NCBI GenBank assembly: GCA_007844125.1
Contig: CM017567.1
Coordinates: forward strand, 39,845,176-39,909,175
Source: Sinonovacula constricta
Taxonomy: Eukaryota > Mollusca > Bivalvia > Cardiida > Solecurtidae
Direction of reading: 5' to 3'
DNA length: 64,000 bases
Every line of letters begins with the position of its first letter. Within the stretch, counting starts at the first letter, position 1. Shown in pieces: positions 11,640-22,525 of the stretch. The translations under genes and the position numbers were made by a program. The notes below the pieces were generated by a model. The model was not told the DNA's origin, did not search any database, and worked only from the letters and a program-made list of their open reading frames with translations.

Positions 11640-11700
11640 ATATTTACGAAGTGTGACCCTTAATGTCAAGGTCATATAAAAGGTCATGCCTTAAAAATGA
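11640..11700. repeat. Diverged AAGGTCA-containing unit
   Basis: 'gtcaaggtcatataaaagg' plus 'tcatgcc' resembles the 68-bp units that start 180 bp downstream. Confidence 0.4.
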
Positions 11701-11821
11701 CTATTCATAATATATATAAGTGCCTTGACCATAACTAATTTGCCATTTACAGGTGCCAAATCAGACTTCACAATCTAACTGACCTGCCCTTGAAGTCCTT
11801 GAAAGGTGTGTCCTTCACACT

Positions 11822-12161
11822 GTTTGCAAGTGCAACCTTCTAGGTCAAGGTCATATTTAAGATCACTGTATCTTTTGTAGCATTGGTCAGTTTGCAAGTG
11901 CAGCCTTCTAGGTCAAGGTCATATTTAAGATCACTGTATCTTTTGTAGCATTGGTCAGTTTGCAAGTGCAGCCTTCTAGGTCAATGGCATATTTAAGATC
12001 ACTGTATCTTTTGTAGCATTGGTCAGTTTGCAAGTGCAACCTTCTAGGTAAAAGTCATATTTAAGATCATTGTATCTTTCGTAGCCTAGGTTAATTTGCA
12101 AGTGCAACCTTCTAGGTCAAGGTCATATTTAAGATCATTGTATCTTTTGAAGCCTTGCCAA
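11822..12161. repeat. 68-bp tandem repeat, 5 copies, with TCAAGGTCA motifs
   Basis: 'gtttgcaagtgca' starts at 11822, 11890, 11958 and 12026, and as atttgc at 12094, an exact 68-bp period. Units contain 'ctaggtcaaggtcatattta', which includes TCAAGGTCA, the extended half-site recognised by ERR/SF-1-type nuclear receptors. The third and fourth units have lost the motif by point changes. Confidence 0.85.
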
Positions 12162-12529
12162 TTCCAGAGACATTTTTTTTTGTGAATAGAAAACAGTGAT
12201 GTGTAAAAACTCAGTGTTTGAACCAGACAGGGATACCTTCTGTAATCAACAGCTGAACATTGCTATGAGAGCTAAGTATAAATTGAATCTATATTCAAAT
12301 AAAAACACGTAAAAATGTAAGGGGTTTTAGTTTAGTATTTATGGATTAACCGAAACTACACTTTACTTACTTAAAATGAAATTAGACTTTTAGACATTTT
12401 GAAAGAAATAATGAATCTACTTGTTGATTATTGCATGTAAAAACTATTAAAAAACTATAAACACACTGCAGCAGCAAGAAGTACCGATTCTGATCCATCT
12501 CGCTCCCAGCAGACACTGGCTATAAGGGC

Positions 12530-12765
12530 GCCCCTGGCGTGGTGGCAGGGTAGTGGTATAGTGGCCGATTTGTAACTCTTCTGATTGGGTTGGTTCGAGA
12601 CTTGGCTGGGACGACGGACTTAATGTGGGAAAGTCTTCCAGCTGACTTGTGGGGCGCTGTTGGTTTTACCCAGACATTTGTTGGGGTCTTCCTCCACCAA
12701 ATTGCAGAAAGTCGTTATATAATTGGTCACTGCGATGTTTTTCAAAAACAATCAAACAAAAACGG
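12530..12765 (+). mobile_element. SINE-C, near full length
   Basis: The head is 'gcgcccctggcgtggtggca', with a small internal duplication of 'gtggtatagtgg' type. The body is 'cttaatgtgggaaagtcttc' and the tail 'gcgatgtttttcaaaaac'. Open frames at 12590-12900 are this SINE. Confidence 0.8.
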
Positions 12766-12873
12766 ACAAAGCTGGCTAACTTGGATCTACACCATTTGTC
12801 AATCCTCGAACAGTTGGGGCTTAGCAGGTTAAGAGAAAAGACAATTCAGGACAATTTTTGCACCTATAGATAC

Positions 12874-13230
12874 TTAAAAAGGTGGTATCCAATAATTTGA
12901 TTCAGAGTTTTGTTGCTTATAAGAAACCAAATAAAGTTGTGTTACCTAATCCCACAAAAAAACTGAAACCAAACCCCCTCTTGTCATTATAAACATGTAT
13001 TTCCAATCTGAGTCACAAAGCTATTTTTAAACAATAAAAACCATGTGATGGCTTACTTTGTAGGTTATAGTATAACCATCATCTGAATCTGTTCCGACAC
13101 TGATGTCTATTTTTAGCAGAAATTCATATCATGTTAATTAAAAGATTTGGAATGAGAATAGTCAAAGGGACTTATTTCAAGATTTGTAATGTCTATCAAT
13201 TGACATAGTGTTTAAAATCATCTTTACTTA
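12874..13230 (+). mobile_element. MITE-1, 3'-truncated at a MITE-2
   Basis: It starts with a 'ttaaaaaggtggtatcc' end, and the internal blocks 'catgtatttccaatctgag' and 'tgatgtctatttttagcag' are in family order. It stops where MITE-2 begins at 13232, about 100 bp short of a normal right end. Confidence 0.75.
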
Positions 13231-13231
13231 G

Positions 13232-13749
13232 GCCCGCATTCACTAACTATACTTAAGTAAGAATAGCTTAATTCATGGATTTCAGTCCACAATAACGGAC
13301 CTGGTAGCGCAATCGGTAGAGCATCGGCTTCAGGTACGGGTTTGATCCTGGGCCACGACATACCAAAGTCGTTAAAAATGGTAGTGGCATAGATCCCATG
13401 CTATCGCTCAAGCAAAAACAAGGGTAGTTCCACCACTGACTGGCCCTGTGTCAGGATAATGTGACTGAGTGTTCACGGCATGCTATACACAGTGAAGGCA
13501 GCACTATATCTGCTTCAAGTGGACACCGTCTCCAGATAACTGAAATACTGTTGGTGGGACAATAAACCCAAGAAACAAACAATCCACAATATCTTCTTTA
13601 TGTATTTAGCTACATGTCGGTTTTCTTTTGCATGGCACTTTTACTCAGCTACTTTCAGCTTTAAATTATATTGAAACTTCATAAGTAAGCTTATGTTTGT
13701 TGGTATGCAAATTGTGACTTGGGCTTAAGAATGGTTGGTGAATATGGGC
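13232..13749. mobile_element. MITE-2 interrupted by a SINE-A
   Basis: The left end 'gcccgcattcactaactata' and right end 'aatggttggtgaatatgggc' are inverted repeats. Without the SINE the element would be about 220 bp, like the intact copy at 48202-48423. Confidence 0.8.
13295..13582 (+). mobile_element. SINE-A, nearly full length, with 9-bp target duplication
   Basis: It runs from the head GGACCTGGTAGCGCAATCGG to the tail 'aataaacccaagaaac'. TCCACAATA flanks it at 13286-13294 and 13583-13591. About 12 bp of the tRNA-like head (gaggccctggg region) is deleted. The empty site is seen in MITE-2 copies at 48.2 and 63.0 kb. Confidence 0.9.
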
Positions 13750-14397
13750 TGTTGACTAATATTTGAGTTTATGAAGAATATATGCCCAATCTTTCTAATT
13801 TTCTATTAGTGCATGATTCTGCTATGAGCAAACTGATACCACTTTTGATAAAGCTTTCAATGTCTTAGCAATGAAGTGGCCAAGACACAAATGCATGTGG
13901 ATTTCCTGTGAATGAGAGTGGCATGTATCTAATGGTGATTGTTTATCAGACAAATCTGGGATGGTTGTCATGTTGTTTGTGCATCTGGTCCTGCATCCTG
14001 TATCTTTCCTTCCTTTAAAATTGAGATCTGCATTCTTCTGTGGTAGTTAAGTGTTTCGTGAAAACAGAAAGAGATACATTAAGTTTATAAGATTGTACAG
14101 TCTCTTGAAAGCAGAAAAAGGTTGATTTAAATTATATGCTTGTAAAAAATCCTGTTTGTAAATCTTTTACATTCTTGGCCACAGGCTTTTCATTCCTTAG
14201 CCCCTTACCATGTGTGTTCGAGTCTTAAAAAAGACTGCCAGAAGAAAACTAAAACACCTTTCACTTTAAAATATTTACCAACTATTTGTTATCAGCAATA
14301 TTCTCTTTAACATGATTGGGAACTTTAACACGTGCTATACATTTTTCCCTGTATGTAAATTTACTCTAAACCTACAAAGCAAGAATAGATCAGGCTT
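13750..14397. other. AT-rich non-coding stretch
   Basis: No exon, array or known family is recognised. Confidence 0.4.
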
Positions 14398-14490
14398 AGG
14401 CAGATAGTGTAGATTCAGACTGACCAGCTCCTGCTGGGAGCTGTCTGATCACGATCTGCATTGTTGGCTGCTAAGTCAGTAGTGGTATGT
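14398..14490. mobile_element. FB-1 foldback copy, well preserved
   Basis: 'gcagatagtgtagattcag' faces 'gtctgatcacgatctgcatt' and 'ttggctgc'. A perfect inner stem CAGCTCC/GGGAGCTG sits at the apex. The whole element would fold as one hairpin. Confidence 0.75.
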
Positions 14491-15287
14491 TTTGTTATCT
14501 TAGCTTGTTGTTGTAAGCAAATTACTAAGATGTTTATTGCTGACATATGAATGTAGCATTTTAAGGATTAATATGCCTACCAGGGCCTTGGTCAAGAATT
14601 ACCCCTCTGCCCTATGCTAATTGCCAATTAGCCAAGATATGAATTTAATTATGGCACATTTCAGCATAAAAAGAATTCTTATCATCTCTTTCAGCAAAAA
14701 CAGATATAGAAATAAAAATGCCCAGTTTTGTTGACACTCCAGGGAAGAAAAAAAAAAGAACAAATGAGTCTATTTATAACTACAGAAATGGCAATTAAAT
14801 GCATTTTCCATTGACAACAAACAAAACATAACTTTTTTGTAGAATAAAAAATATGCAATAAAAATGCTTTATTTTGGTGACACTGCAAAAAAAAACAAAC
14901 CAGCATGTCTTTTTATTAATACATAGGAATGGCGATAAAATGCTTTTTTGACACAAGACATAAAGACAGAAGAAAATCCATATTCACCCATTAATTGCTA
15001 CAGATGGCACTGTAGTGTGGCCACACTTCCATGTGGTCCATTAAATATGATTAAATGGGAGGGCCTGGTAATTGTAGAACGGCTTCAGGCAGACCAGAAC
15101 TGACCAGATGTTGGGTGCCTGTCTGCCATTAAATGGTCATTGACAGCCTAAATGTGACATTTCTAGCATTCAGTTTGTGTGTATGTTTGCATTTTTTTAC
15201 TGTGTAGCTTAGCTTGCTATATTTATAAATTGTCTGTATTAATATAAAGTTATAGCCTTACCTATATAAGAAATTATTTCCTGACAA

Positions 15288-15520
15288 CTAAATGTAGAGT
15301 CATCAATTTGTAACTTCTCTGACTGCTTAATGCCTGGGTTCAAGTCCTGTTCGGGTGAAAGACTTATGTGAGAAGGCCTTCCCTTTGACTGTGCATGTGC
15401 CAGTGGTTCTACCCTTTCCTGTGTCTGGGGTCTTCCTCTACCAAAGGGCTGGATGTTGCAATAATGATCATAAATGGTCGCTGCAATGTATTTCAAAACA
15501 AAAACAAACAAAACAAAAAT
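15288..15520 (+). mobile_element. SINE-C, 5' part diverged
   Basis: The head remnant 'tttgtaacttctctgactg' carries box B-like 'gggttcaagtcc'. The body and tail ('gtcgctgcaatgtatttca' then A-rich) are intact. Confidence 0.8.
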
Positions 15521-15649
15521 AACAAGATGTATTCATAGATACACATGTACTTAATAATTTTAAACGGTGTGGAATTTGCTTAGACAGCTGATTCTTAATT
15601 GTTATGTAGCCACTGCATGTATCAATTAAAAAACTTGCTAAAAAATTCA

Positions 15650-15712
15650 GTTGAAAATAGCACAGATTCCTACTGGAGCTAGCAGATCTGGATTAACACT
15701 TCTTGCCTAAGG
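15650..15712. mobile_element. FB-1-like remnant
   Basis: 'actggagctagcagatctgg' then 'attaacacttcttgcc' resembles an FB-1 right arm. Weak. Confidence 0.35.
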
Positions 15713-15890
15713 ATGGAAAATTTATTTCAGCAGTCTATTTGCTTGTTAAACATTTAGAACCATAGTATTGTTTTTGTGTGATTGAATATCCACAAAGGTT
15801 CCAAACAATAGGCACCATTCTTGGACTTTCATTTATAAAAACTTAGAATTGTCAACAAATCAAATTACTGCTGAATTAAAAAATATCATC

Positions 15891-16025
15891 CACTTTGTGG
15901 TGTGCCAGTGGTTCTACCCAGACATTTGTCTGGGGTCTTCCTCTACCAAAATGCTGGGCATTGTTATTAGGATCATAATTGGTCGCTACAATGTATTAAA
16001 AAAAAGAAAACAAAAAAGAAATAAA
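15891..16025 (+). mobile_element. SINE-C 3' fragment
   Basis: It starts inside the body at 'tgtggtgtgccagtgg' and runs to 'cgctacaatgtatt' plus a long A-rich tail, as expected of a 5'-truncated insertion. Confidence 0.75.
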
Positions 16026-16455
16026 CAAAACATCCTCCACTGAAGAAAAAAGGGTCAGACCTAGTATCTATTTACATGGACACAAAGCAGTATTTGCCCA
16101 TTCCTTAAGCTTTAGCTTAGTGCCCCATATGTGACTTCTTCCCAGACTCAGTGTCATCTTACACAGGACTGTCTGGTCACCAAGGTTACCATGGATATAA
16201 GTGACCAGGACATGATGCAGTGACCAGGGATGTTGTGAACAGGTCAAAGGTTATTCTAGGGAATTAGCGGAATAGGATCTTGATGCATGATGAATGGATG
16301 GATACACCTCCCTTCCTGCACTACACTCCCATGGGATTTATTGGGTATTTTTTGAGGGCTTGGACTATTTGGGGTATGGGGCAGGCAGGCAGGCCTAATA
16401 TAATTTTTGGATAGGCTAGTCCTGTGATTTTTTTTCCAATGTTTGTATTGAAGAT

Positions 16456-16894
16456 TTAAAGGTGGTGTTCCACAATTTGGTCCAAAAATATTTTCTCAAA
16501 TTACCAATTCAGTCATTGGTACCTGAAAAGGTCTTGCAAAATGCTGTTTATGATGTCAGAGATCTCGCGAACAGTCAAAGATAAATCCCCACACAGGTGT
16601 TTCTTAGCTGACACATGACGACTTATTTTTACATAGTCATCTGAGTAATCCACTCTGACATCGATATCTATTTTTAGCAGAGACCACTATCGCTCTATTT
16701 ATATAGTTGGAAAGACTGAACATTTAAAGTATTTTTTCACAATTAGTACAGCCTTATAATAAAGTTAGTCTTCAAAATCATATTTAAAACGACTGAAGTA
16801 TGGGTTTGTGCAGAAAGTATGACCAATTTCCTCTAAGCGGTTAAATATGGGTACATGTATTTAATTTAGGCAAACTGTCAGATACTGCCTTTAA
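16456..16894 (+). mobile_element. MITE-1, complete
   Basis: It has TTAAAGGTGG at the left and 'aaactgtcagatactgcct' then TTTAA at the right. The internal 'ctgacatcgatatctat' block matches the 40.9-kb copy. Length is 439 bp. Confidence 0.85.
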
Positions 16895-17229
16895 ATGCCC
16901 TTTTGAATACTACTTTATGCACCCTTTGACATTACATTTAAAAGTATTACAAAAAAATATTATTCTAATTTATTTGTGTTTGCAAAGGTTATGACTATTT
17001 CTTTTAAGAGACAATCTGCCATAATGATTTACTGATTTAGTTGAATTTCATTTTTGTTGCATTGAAATTTCTACAAGTATAGTTGTGCACTCTAAATTCA
17101 TCTTTAAATGGTAGATACTTTACCCTGAAACCATGAATTGATATTTTAAAAATTGGTGATTCTTGGACAAGTTTGAGGCCTCTGTAGGAATATAAATATA
17201 TGACAAAGTCCTATGATCATTGCAACATA

Positions 17230-17345
17230 TACCAAAATTTGAAAAGACACAGGACAAAGGAGTCATTCAACAAAATTAGCAAACCCAACATTTTCCGCCT
17301 TGGAACGGTCAGATGGCAGTATGGACTGACTGGGGTGCTTAGAGT
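17230..17345 (+). repeat. Old dispersed repeat shared with 57690-57785
   Basis: 'ccgccttggaacggtcag' followed by 'actg.ctggg.tgctta' is common to both loci, and the A-rich 'aagacacaggacaaag' lead is partly shared. The family is unknown to me. Confidence 0.5.
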
Positions 17346-17640
17346 GAAGGGAATTAATCTAAGGGAAGTAATCCATGCAATATTGTCTTCTTGTGTAGAA
17401 GCTGTTATTTCCCTTTATGTCCTTTTAGCTGTATGTAGTGGCAAAGTTATCATCGCCAGTTATAAAACTGTTACCTGTATGCAGCAACCAAACCTTTATG
17501 TGTACTGGTCTGTTTATTTCAGTTAAATAGAGCATCTGACATGAGTTGTCATTTAATACAAACATTAATTAAATGTGTTCAGGAGAAAAAATAAAAATAA
17601 ATGCAAGCTTATGGCTTGTTCTTGTAGTACTTGTTTGATA

Positions 17641-17681
17641 GGTAGAAAAACTTGGTCCCAACTGTCGAATACCACTTTTAA
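17641..17681 (-). mobile_element. Solo MITE-1 terminus
   Basis: 'cttggtcccaactgtcgaat' 'accacttttaa' is one MITE-1 end with nothing else of the element. Confidence 0.6.
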
Positions 17682-18489
17682 ATGAATTAATTTTAATCTT
17701 AATTGAATAAAAAAAACCTTTAGGAACATTAATTTGCTCAGACACATTTTTGAGAAAAAGAGTAAAACTTGATTCTATAAAATAAAAGTTATGAGGTGAA
17801 CCTTTTTACTGTCTTTATAACAAATATTTTTACACATTAAAATTGTTAGTATGGAGACTTCATTGCCAAAAGATACAATTAAACATGTAGCAGTGCATCC
17901 GATAATAAATTTAATTTATTATATTGTAAAAATTTAATTTCTCTTCACATGTTATTCTTTTTGGGTGTGTGTGGGGGTGGAGGCGGGCTGGGTGGGGGTG
18001 GGGGTTAAAAGTTACTTTTAACATAACTTTCCTTAATTATTATAAGATTTTTAGGAAAATGATGAATGCACACATAGAAGTGATTCAAAAAGTAGAAAGC
18101 AGAGGAAGAACAAAGAAGAAATAAGAATATGCGCCTTATTTTTGTGTGTGTATTTTTGTGATGTTGAAATAGGAACCATTCAAGACGTAACCACAGATTC
18201 TGATAAGAAATGTTCAAACCCGTGCCCAGAATCAGATAATTGGGTTTCTTGATTAGTGGACTGAGGTTTTGGCAAGTGATGTAACTAGAATAACCCCAGG
18301 TTATCTAACAGGAGTGGTCTAGGACTGATACTAGGATAAACTGGGAGGCTGAAAGTCTGTGGTTGTTAAGACAGGATACAGCTTACAGCTGATACAGTAG
18401 ATCAACTATAAATTCTTAGCCTAACTACATTTATCACAGACCAGTACCAAAACTCTGATATTTTGCTCACAACTTCATGCAAAGTTAAC

Positions 18490-18728
18490 AAAGGGTGGCA
18501 CCCATGGTTGAGTGGTTAGAGTCGCTGACTTGTAACTCCTCAGCCCCTCACCGCATGGGTTTGAGTCTCGGTTGGGGTGAGAACTTATATGTGGGAAGGT
18601 TTCCAGCGAGCCTGTGGTGCGTCGGTGGTTTTACCCAGATGTAATTCCTCCACCAATAATTAGCTGGACATCGCCAATAGGACCATAATTGGGTCGGTGC
18701 GATGTAACAAAAAACAGAAACAAACAAT
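18490..18728 (+). mobile_element. SINE-C, full length, with 9-bp target duplication
   Basis: The head 'tggcacccatggttgagtgg' is followed by 'acttgtaactcctcagcccc'. The tail ends 'gatgtaacaaaaaacag'. AAAGTTAAC flanks it at 18481-18489 and 18729-18737. It belongs to the subfamily with 'aataattagctggacatcgc'. Confidence 0.9.
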
Positions 18729-18754
18729 AAAGTTAACTGAACATATAATGTTGC

Positions 18755-18815
18755 TAGAGACTCGACAGCAAATATTAGTTGGCTCTTGATGATCAGGATA
18801 TACACAGTTTGCCCA
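18755..18815. mobile_element. FB-1-like remnant
   Basis: 'agactcgacagcaaatatt' and 'gatgatcaggatatacacag' followed by 'tttgccc' resemble FB-1 arms. Diverged. Confidence 0.4.
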
Positions 18816-18914
18816 AGCTTTTTTTGTTTAGTTTTTGTTTTGTATTTTCCAGTTTAAGTTTTTAATAGAAATTCTGCAATTCCATGTATAATTTGCCATA
18901 CAGGCTAACTTATT

Positions 18915-19040
18915 ATAGTCACTATAGCAACATAGAAGTAACTTTAGCAACAGTATAGTAACTATAGCAACATGGTAGTAACTTTAGCAGTAAAAGCATC
19001 AACAATTGTTAGCAATTGCCTGAAAAAGCAGTAAAAATTC
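18915..19040. repeat. Degenerate edge of the 21-bp array
   Basis: 'gtaactatagcaacatggta' and similar units, with 'gtaactttagcaacag' between them, look like diverged relatives of the array that begins at 19041. Confidence 0.5.
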
Positions 19041-20640
19041 ACACAACAGTAATGACTGCAGCAACAACAGTAATGATTAGCAGCAACAGTAATGACTGCA
19101 GCAACAACAGTAATGACTGGAGCAACAACAGTAATGACTGCAGCAACAACAGTAATGACTGCAGAAACAACAGTAATGACTGAAGCAGCAACAGTAATGA
19201 CTGCAGTAGAAACAGTAATGATTAGCAGCAACAACAGTAATGACTGCAGCAACAACAGTAATGATTAGCAGCAACAGTAATGACTGCAGCAACAACAGTA
19301 ATGACTGCAGTAGAAACAGTAATGATTAGCAGCAACAACAGTAATGACTGCAGCAACAACAGTAATGATTAGCAGCAACAGTAATGACTGCAGCAACAAC
19401 AGTAATGACTGCAGTAGAAACAGTAATGACTGCAGTAGAAACAGTAATGACTGCAGCAACAACAGTAATGACTGCAGTAGAAACAGTAATGATTAGCAGC
19501 AACAACAGTAATGACTGCAGCAACAACAGTAATGATTAGCAGCAACAGTAATGACTGCAGCAACAACAGTAATGACTGCAGAAACAACAGTAATGACTGC
19601 AGCAACAACAGTAATGACTGCAGAAACAACAGTAATGACTGCAGCAACAACAGTAATGACTGCAGAAACAACAGTAATGACTGCAGCAGCAACAGTAATG
19701 ACTGCAGTAGAAACAGTAATGACTGCAGCAACAACAGTAATGACTGCAGTAGAAACAGTAATGACTGCAGCAACAACAGTTATGACTGCAGAAACAACAG
19801 TAATGACTGCAGCAACAACAGTAATGACTGCAGTAGAAACAGTAATGTCTGCAGCAACAACAGTAATGACTGCAGCAACAACAGTAATGACTGCAGTAGA
19901 AACAGTAATGTCTGCAGCAACAACAGTAATGACTGCAGCAACAACAGTAATGACTGCAGCAACAACAGTAATGATTAGCAGCAACAGTAATGACTGCAGC
20001 AACAACAGTAATGACTGCAGCAACAACAGTAATGACTGCAGTAGAAACAGTAATGACTGCAGCAACAACAGTAATGACTGCAGTAGAAACAGTAATGATT
20101 AGCAGCAACAACAGTAATGACTGCAGTAGAAACAGTAATGACTGCAGCAACAACAGTAATGATTAGCAGCAACAACAGTAATGATTAGCAGCAACAACAG
20201 TAATGATTAGCAGCAACAACAGTAATGATTAGCAGCAACAGTAATGACTGCAGCAACAACAGTAATGACTGCAGCAACAACAGTAATGACTGCAGCAACA
20301 ACAGTAATGACTGCAGAAACAACAGTAATGACTGCAGCAACAACAGTAATGACTGCAGCAACAACAGTAATGACTGCAGCAACAACAGTAATGATTAGCA
20401 GCAACAGTAATGACTGCAGCAACAACAGTAATGACTGCAGCAACAACAGTAATGACTGCAGCAACAACAGTAATGATTAGCAGCAACAGTAATGACTGCA
20501 GCAACAACAGTAATGACTGCAGTAGCAACAGTAATGACTGCAGAAGCAACAGTTATGACTGAAGTAGCAACAGCAATGACTGTAGTAGCAACAGTAGCAG
20601 CAGAAGTTTCAACAGTATCACTGAAGCAGTAGCAGCAGCA
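19041..20640. repeat. 21-bp tandem array, about 75 units
   Basis: The main unit is acagtaatgactgcagcaac+a (21 bp), with a CTGCAG in most copies. Point variants have gcagaaac, gcagtagaaac or gcagcagc. Recurrent length variants of 19 and 22 bp contain gattagcagc, and these shift the reading frame and bring TAG stops. Frames are open on both strands (e.g. 19551-20102 plus, 19536-20153 minus) because 21 is a multiple of three. I find no sign of a real gene. Confidence 0.95.
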
Positions 20641-20644
20641 CATG

Positions 20645-21265
20645 TCACTGTGAATAGAAAACCTCTTGGTCAGCTGTTAGTTAAATGTTTTGTTGAACTA
20701 TACCCAATTAGCACCTTATGTCTCATTAATCATAGAGCTGTAGTTTCTGTTAGCCGTCAAGCATGACGAGTTTGATTAATTGAAGCAACACACATGCTCT
20801 TAAGTCCCATGTCATTAATTTAGAAGTCAAAAACATTTTTTTTCTCACTGTCATCATTCTGTCATTATCTAACAGAAGAGAAAAATAATTATGAAAAGGG
20901 AATGGTTTGTTTGAAGTTTAGTCTTGTTTTGTTTAAGTGGTTCCTATTTTTGCAATAATTTGTTGGTTATGATTAATTGGTTGTGACAGTACCGATGTGA
21001 GATATGCATGTAGCTATCAGTTATGTTTCTTCTTATTTTTATGTAATTGATTAAATTAATTTACTGTTTTGGTTGTCTTTTTTTTTTGACAATAATAGGT
21101 GACTTTGTTTAAGTTGGAGGATTTGAAATTCCTCTGGCTATTATATATGTGTGTGGGCTTGAACTCCGATTGAGGCAAGATCTTAATTCGAGGCAACTTT
21201 AAATCATTTTTGTGGATTGACATTTATTCTCTTTTGGCCTGAGTCATTCAGGTTCTTTACTAGCT
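20645..21265. other. AT-rich non-coding stretch
   Basis: Nothing recognised except T- and A-runs. Confidence 0.4.
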
Positions 21266-21267
21266 TA

Positions 21268-21518
21268 TTATAGCCTTGGTACAGTTAGTGAATGAGCTTT
21301 GATCTCAGGGACTGATGACCCTGGGTTCGAACCCAGACTTTGACAAATCACAGAAGTAAATAAAGATTTAACTTTCTCTAAGCATATAAAGGTAGGTGTA
21401 TGATTGTTTGACCTGATGTAAGGATAATGAAACTAGTTGTTTCATGTCACAGGGAATCATGTCATGCTTTCACAATATAGGCAACACCATGTACATTTCA
21501 AGTGGACTGTCACCTTAA
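21268..21518 (+). mobile_element. Old, strongly diverged SINE-A
   Basis: A tRNA-like head with box B-like 'gggttcgaacccagac' is followed by fragments of the SINE-A body in order: 'gtaaggataatgaaact', 'gggaatcatgtcatgc', 'catttcaagtggactgtc'. It lies directly upstream of a young SINE-A. Confidence 0.6.
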
Positions 21519-21539
21519 AGCTAAAATATTGTGGGCACC

Positions 21540-21858
21540 GGACCTGGTAGCGCAATCGGTAGAGCGTCGGCTCCAGGTACGGGGGGCCCTGGGTTCGATC
21601 CCAGACCTTGACATACCAAAGTCATAAAAAATGGTTGTGGTATAGCTAGCTCCCTTGCTAATGCTCAAGCAAGTATAAGGGTAGTTCCATGACTGGTTGG
21701 TCCAGTGTTAGGATAATATGACTGGGTGTGGTATCATGCCAAATGTTCATGGCTTTTCATACACGGTGAAGGCAGTACTATATCTGCTTCAAGTGGACAC
21801 CATTCTCCAGATAACTGAAATACTGTTGGTGGGACGATAAACCCAACAAACAAACAAA
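21540..21858 (+). mobile_element. SINE-A, full length
   Basis: The head 'gacctggtagcgcaatcggt' has box B-like 'gggttcgatccca'. The body is 'aagggtagttccatgactgg' and the tail 'gggacgataaacccaac' then (AAAC)n. This is one of the best copies from which to read the family. Confidence 0.9.
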
Positions 21859-21944
21859 ATTTTGACTGAACATGTAAGACCCAAAAAGTAAACAAATAGT
21901 AAGAACCCCAATATTAATCCTGGCTGAATGTACCAGGTATTGTA

Positions 21945-21976
21945 GAGCGCCAGCTTGCGGATCGGGAGGTCGCGTA
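21945..21976 (+). mobile_element. SINE-B head fragment
   Basis: 'agagcgccagcttgcggatc' plus 'gggaggtcgcg' is a short SINE-B piece joined directly to a MITE-1 fragment. Confidence 0.6.
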
Positions 21977-21982
21977 GAAAAT

Positions 21983-22099
21983 GTTCAAAATTGTCTTTTT
22001 TTAGACTGTGTTTGACTTTTTGCAGAAATTATGCCCCAATTCCCCCAAGGCAAGTTTAAGTGTATTTGATGAAGACAAACTGATGGATACAACCTTTAA
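21983..22099 (+). mobile_element. MITE-1 right-end fragment
   Basis: 'gcagaaattatgccccaatt' and the terminal 'aaactgatggatacaacct' TTAA match the 3' part of the family. Confidence 0.7.
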
Positions 22100-22119
22100 A
22101 GCACAAATTGATAAAACTT

Positions 22120-22178
22120 AGGTAACAAAGTAGATCCAGACCGTCCAGCCCTCACTGCAAGCTTTCTGATCAGGATCT
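22120..22178. mobile_element. FB-1 element at the left of the 35-bp array
   Basis: The left arm 'agtagatccagaccgtccag' and apex 'cctcactgcaagctttctg' are followed by the right arm 'atcaggatctgcactatttg', which then becomes the repeating unit of the array. Confidence 0.65.
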
Positions 22179-22525
22179 GCACTATTTGTTGCAGAGTCTC
22201 TATTGATTAGTATATGCACTATTTGCTGCAGTCTCTATAGATTAGTATCTGCACTATTTGCTGCAGTCTCTATGGATCAGGATATGCACTATTTGCTGCA
22301 GAGTCTCTATAGATTAGAATCTGCACTATTTGCTGCAGTCTCTATGGATCAGGATATGCACTTTTTGCTGCAGTCTCTATGGATTAGGATCTGCACTATT
22401 TGTTGCAGTCTCTATGGATCAGGATATGCACTATTTGCTGCAGTCTCTATAGATTATGATCTGCACTATTTGCTGCAGTCTCTATGGATAAGGATCTGCA
22501 CTATTTGCTGCAGAGTCTCCAGCAT
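22170..22525. repeat. 35-bp tandem array, 10 units, alternating types
   Basis: 'tgcactatttgctgcag' starts at 22179, 22215, 22250, 22285, 22322, 22357, 22392, 22427, 22462 and 22497. Units alternate between a 'gatatgcac' and a 'gatctgcac' form from the second to the ninth, giving a 70-bp dimer. Two units carry an extra AG (gcagagtctc). The open frame at 22203-22559 is a by-product. Confidence 0.9.

Noticed and set aside
14398..14490. FB-1 hairpins as microRNA precursors
   Set aside because: They are dispersed, variable, many per window, and the arms differ between copies. They fit short inverted-repeat transposons better. Small-RNA data would be needed to revive the idea.
19493..20153. Open frames of 183-205 codons on both strands in the 21-bp array (heptad MTAATTV; minus LLLQSLL / VITVVAA)
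   Set aside because: A 21-bp period keeps any stop-free frame open. Several overlapping frames on both strands are open alike, there is no splice or start context, and the composition is that of the DNA unit.
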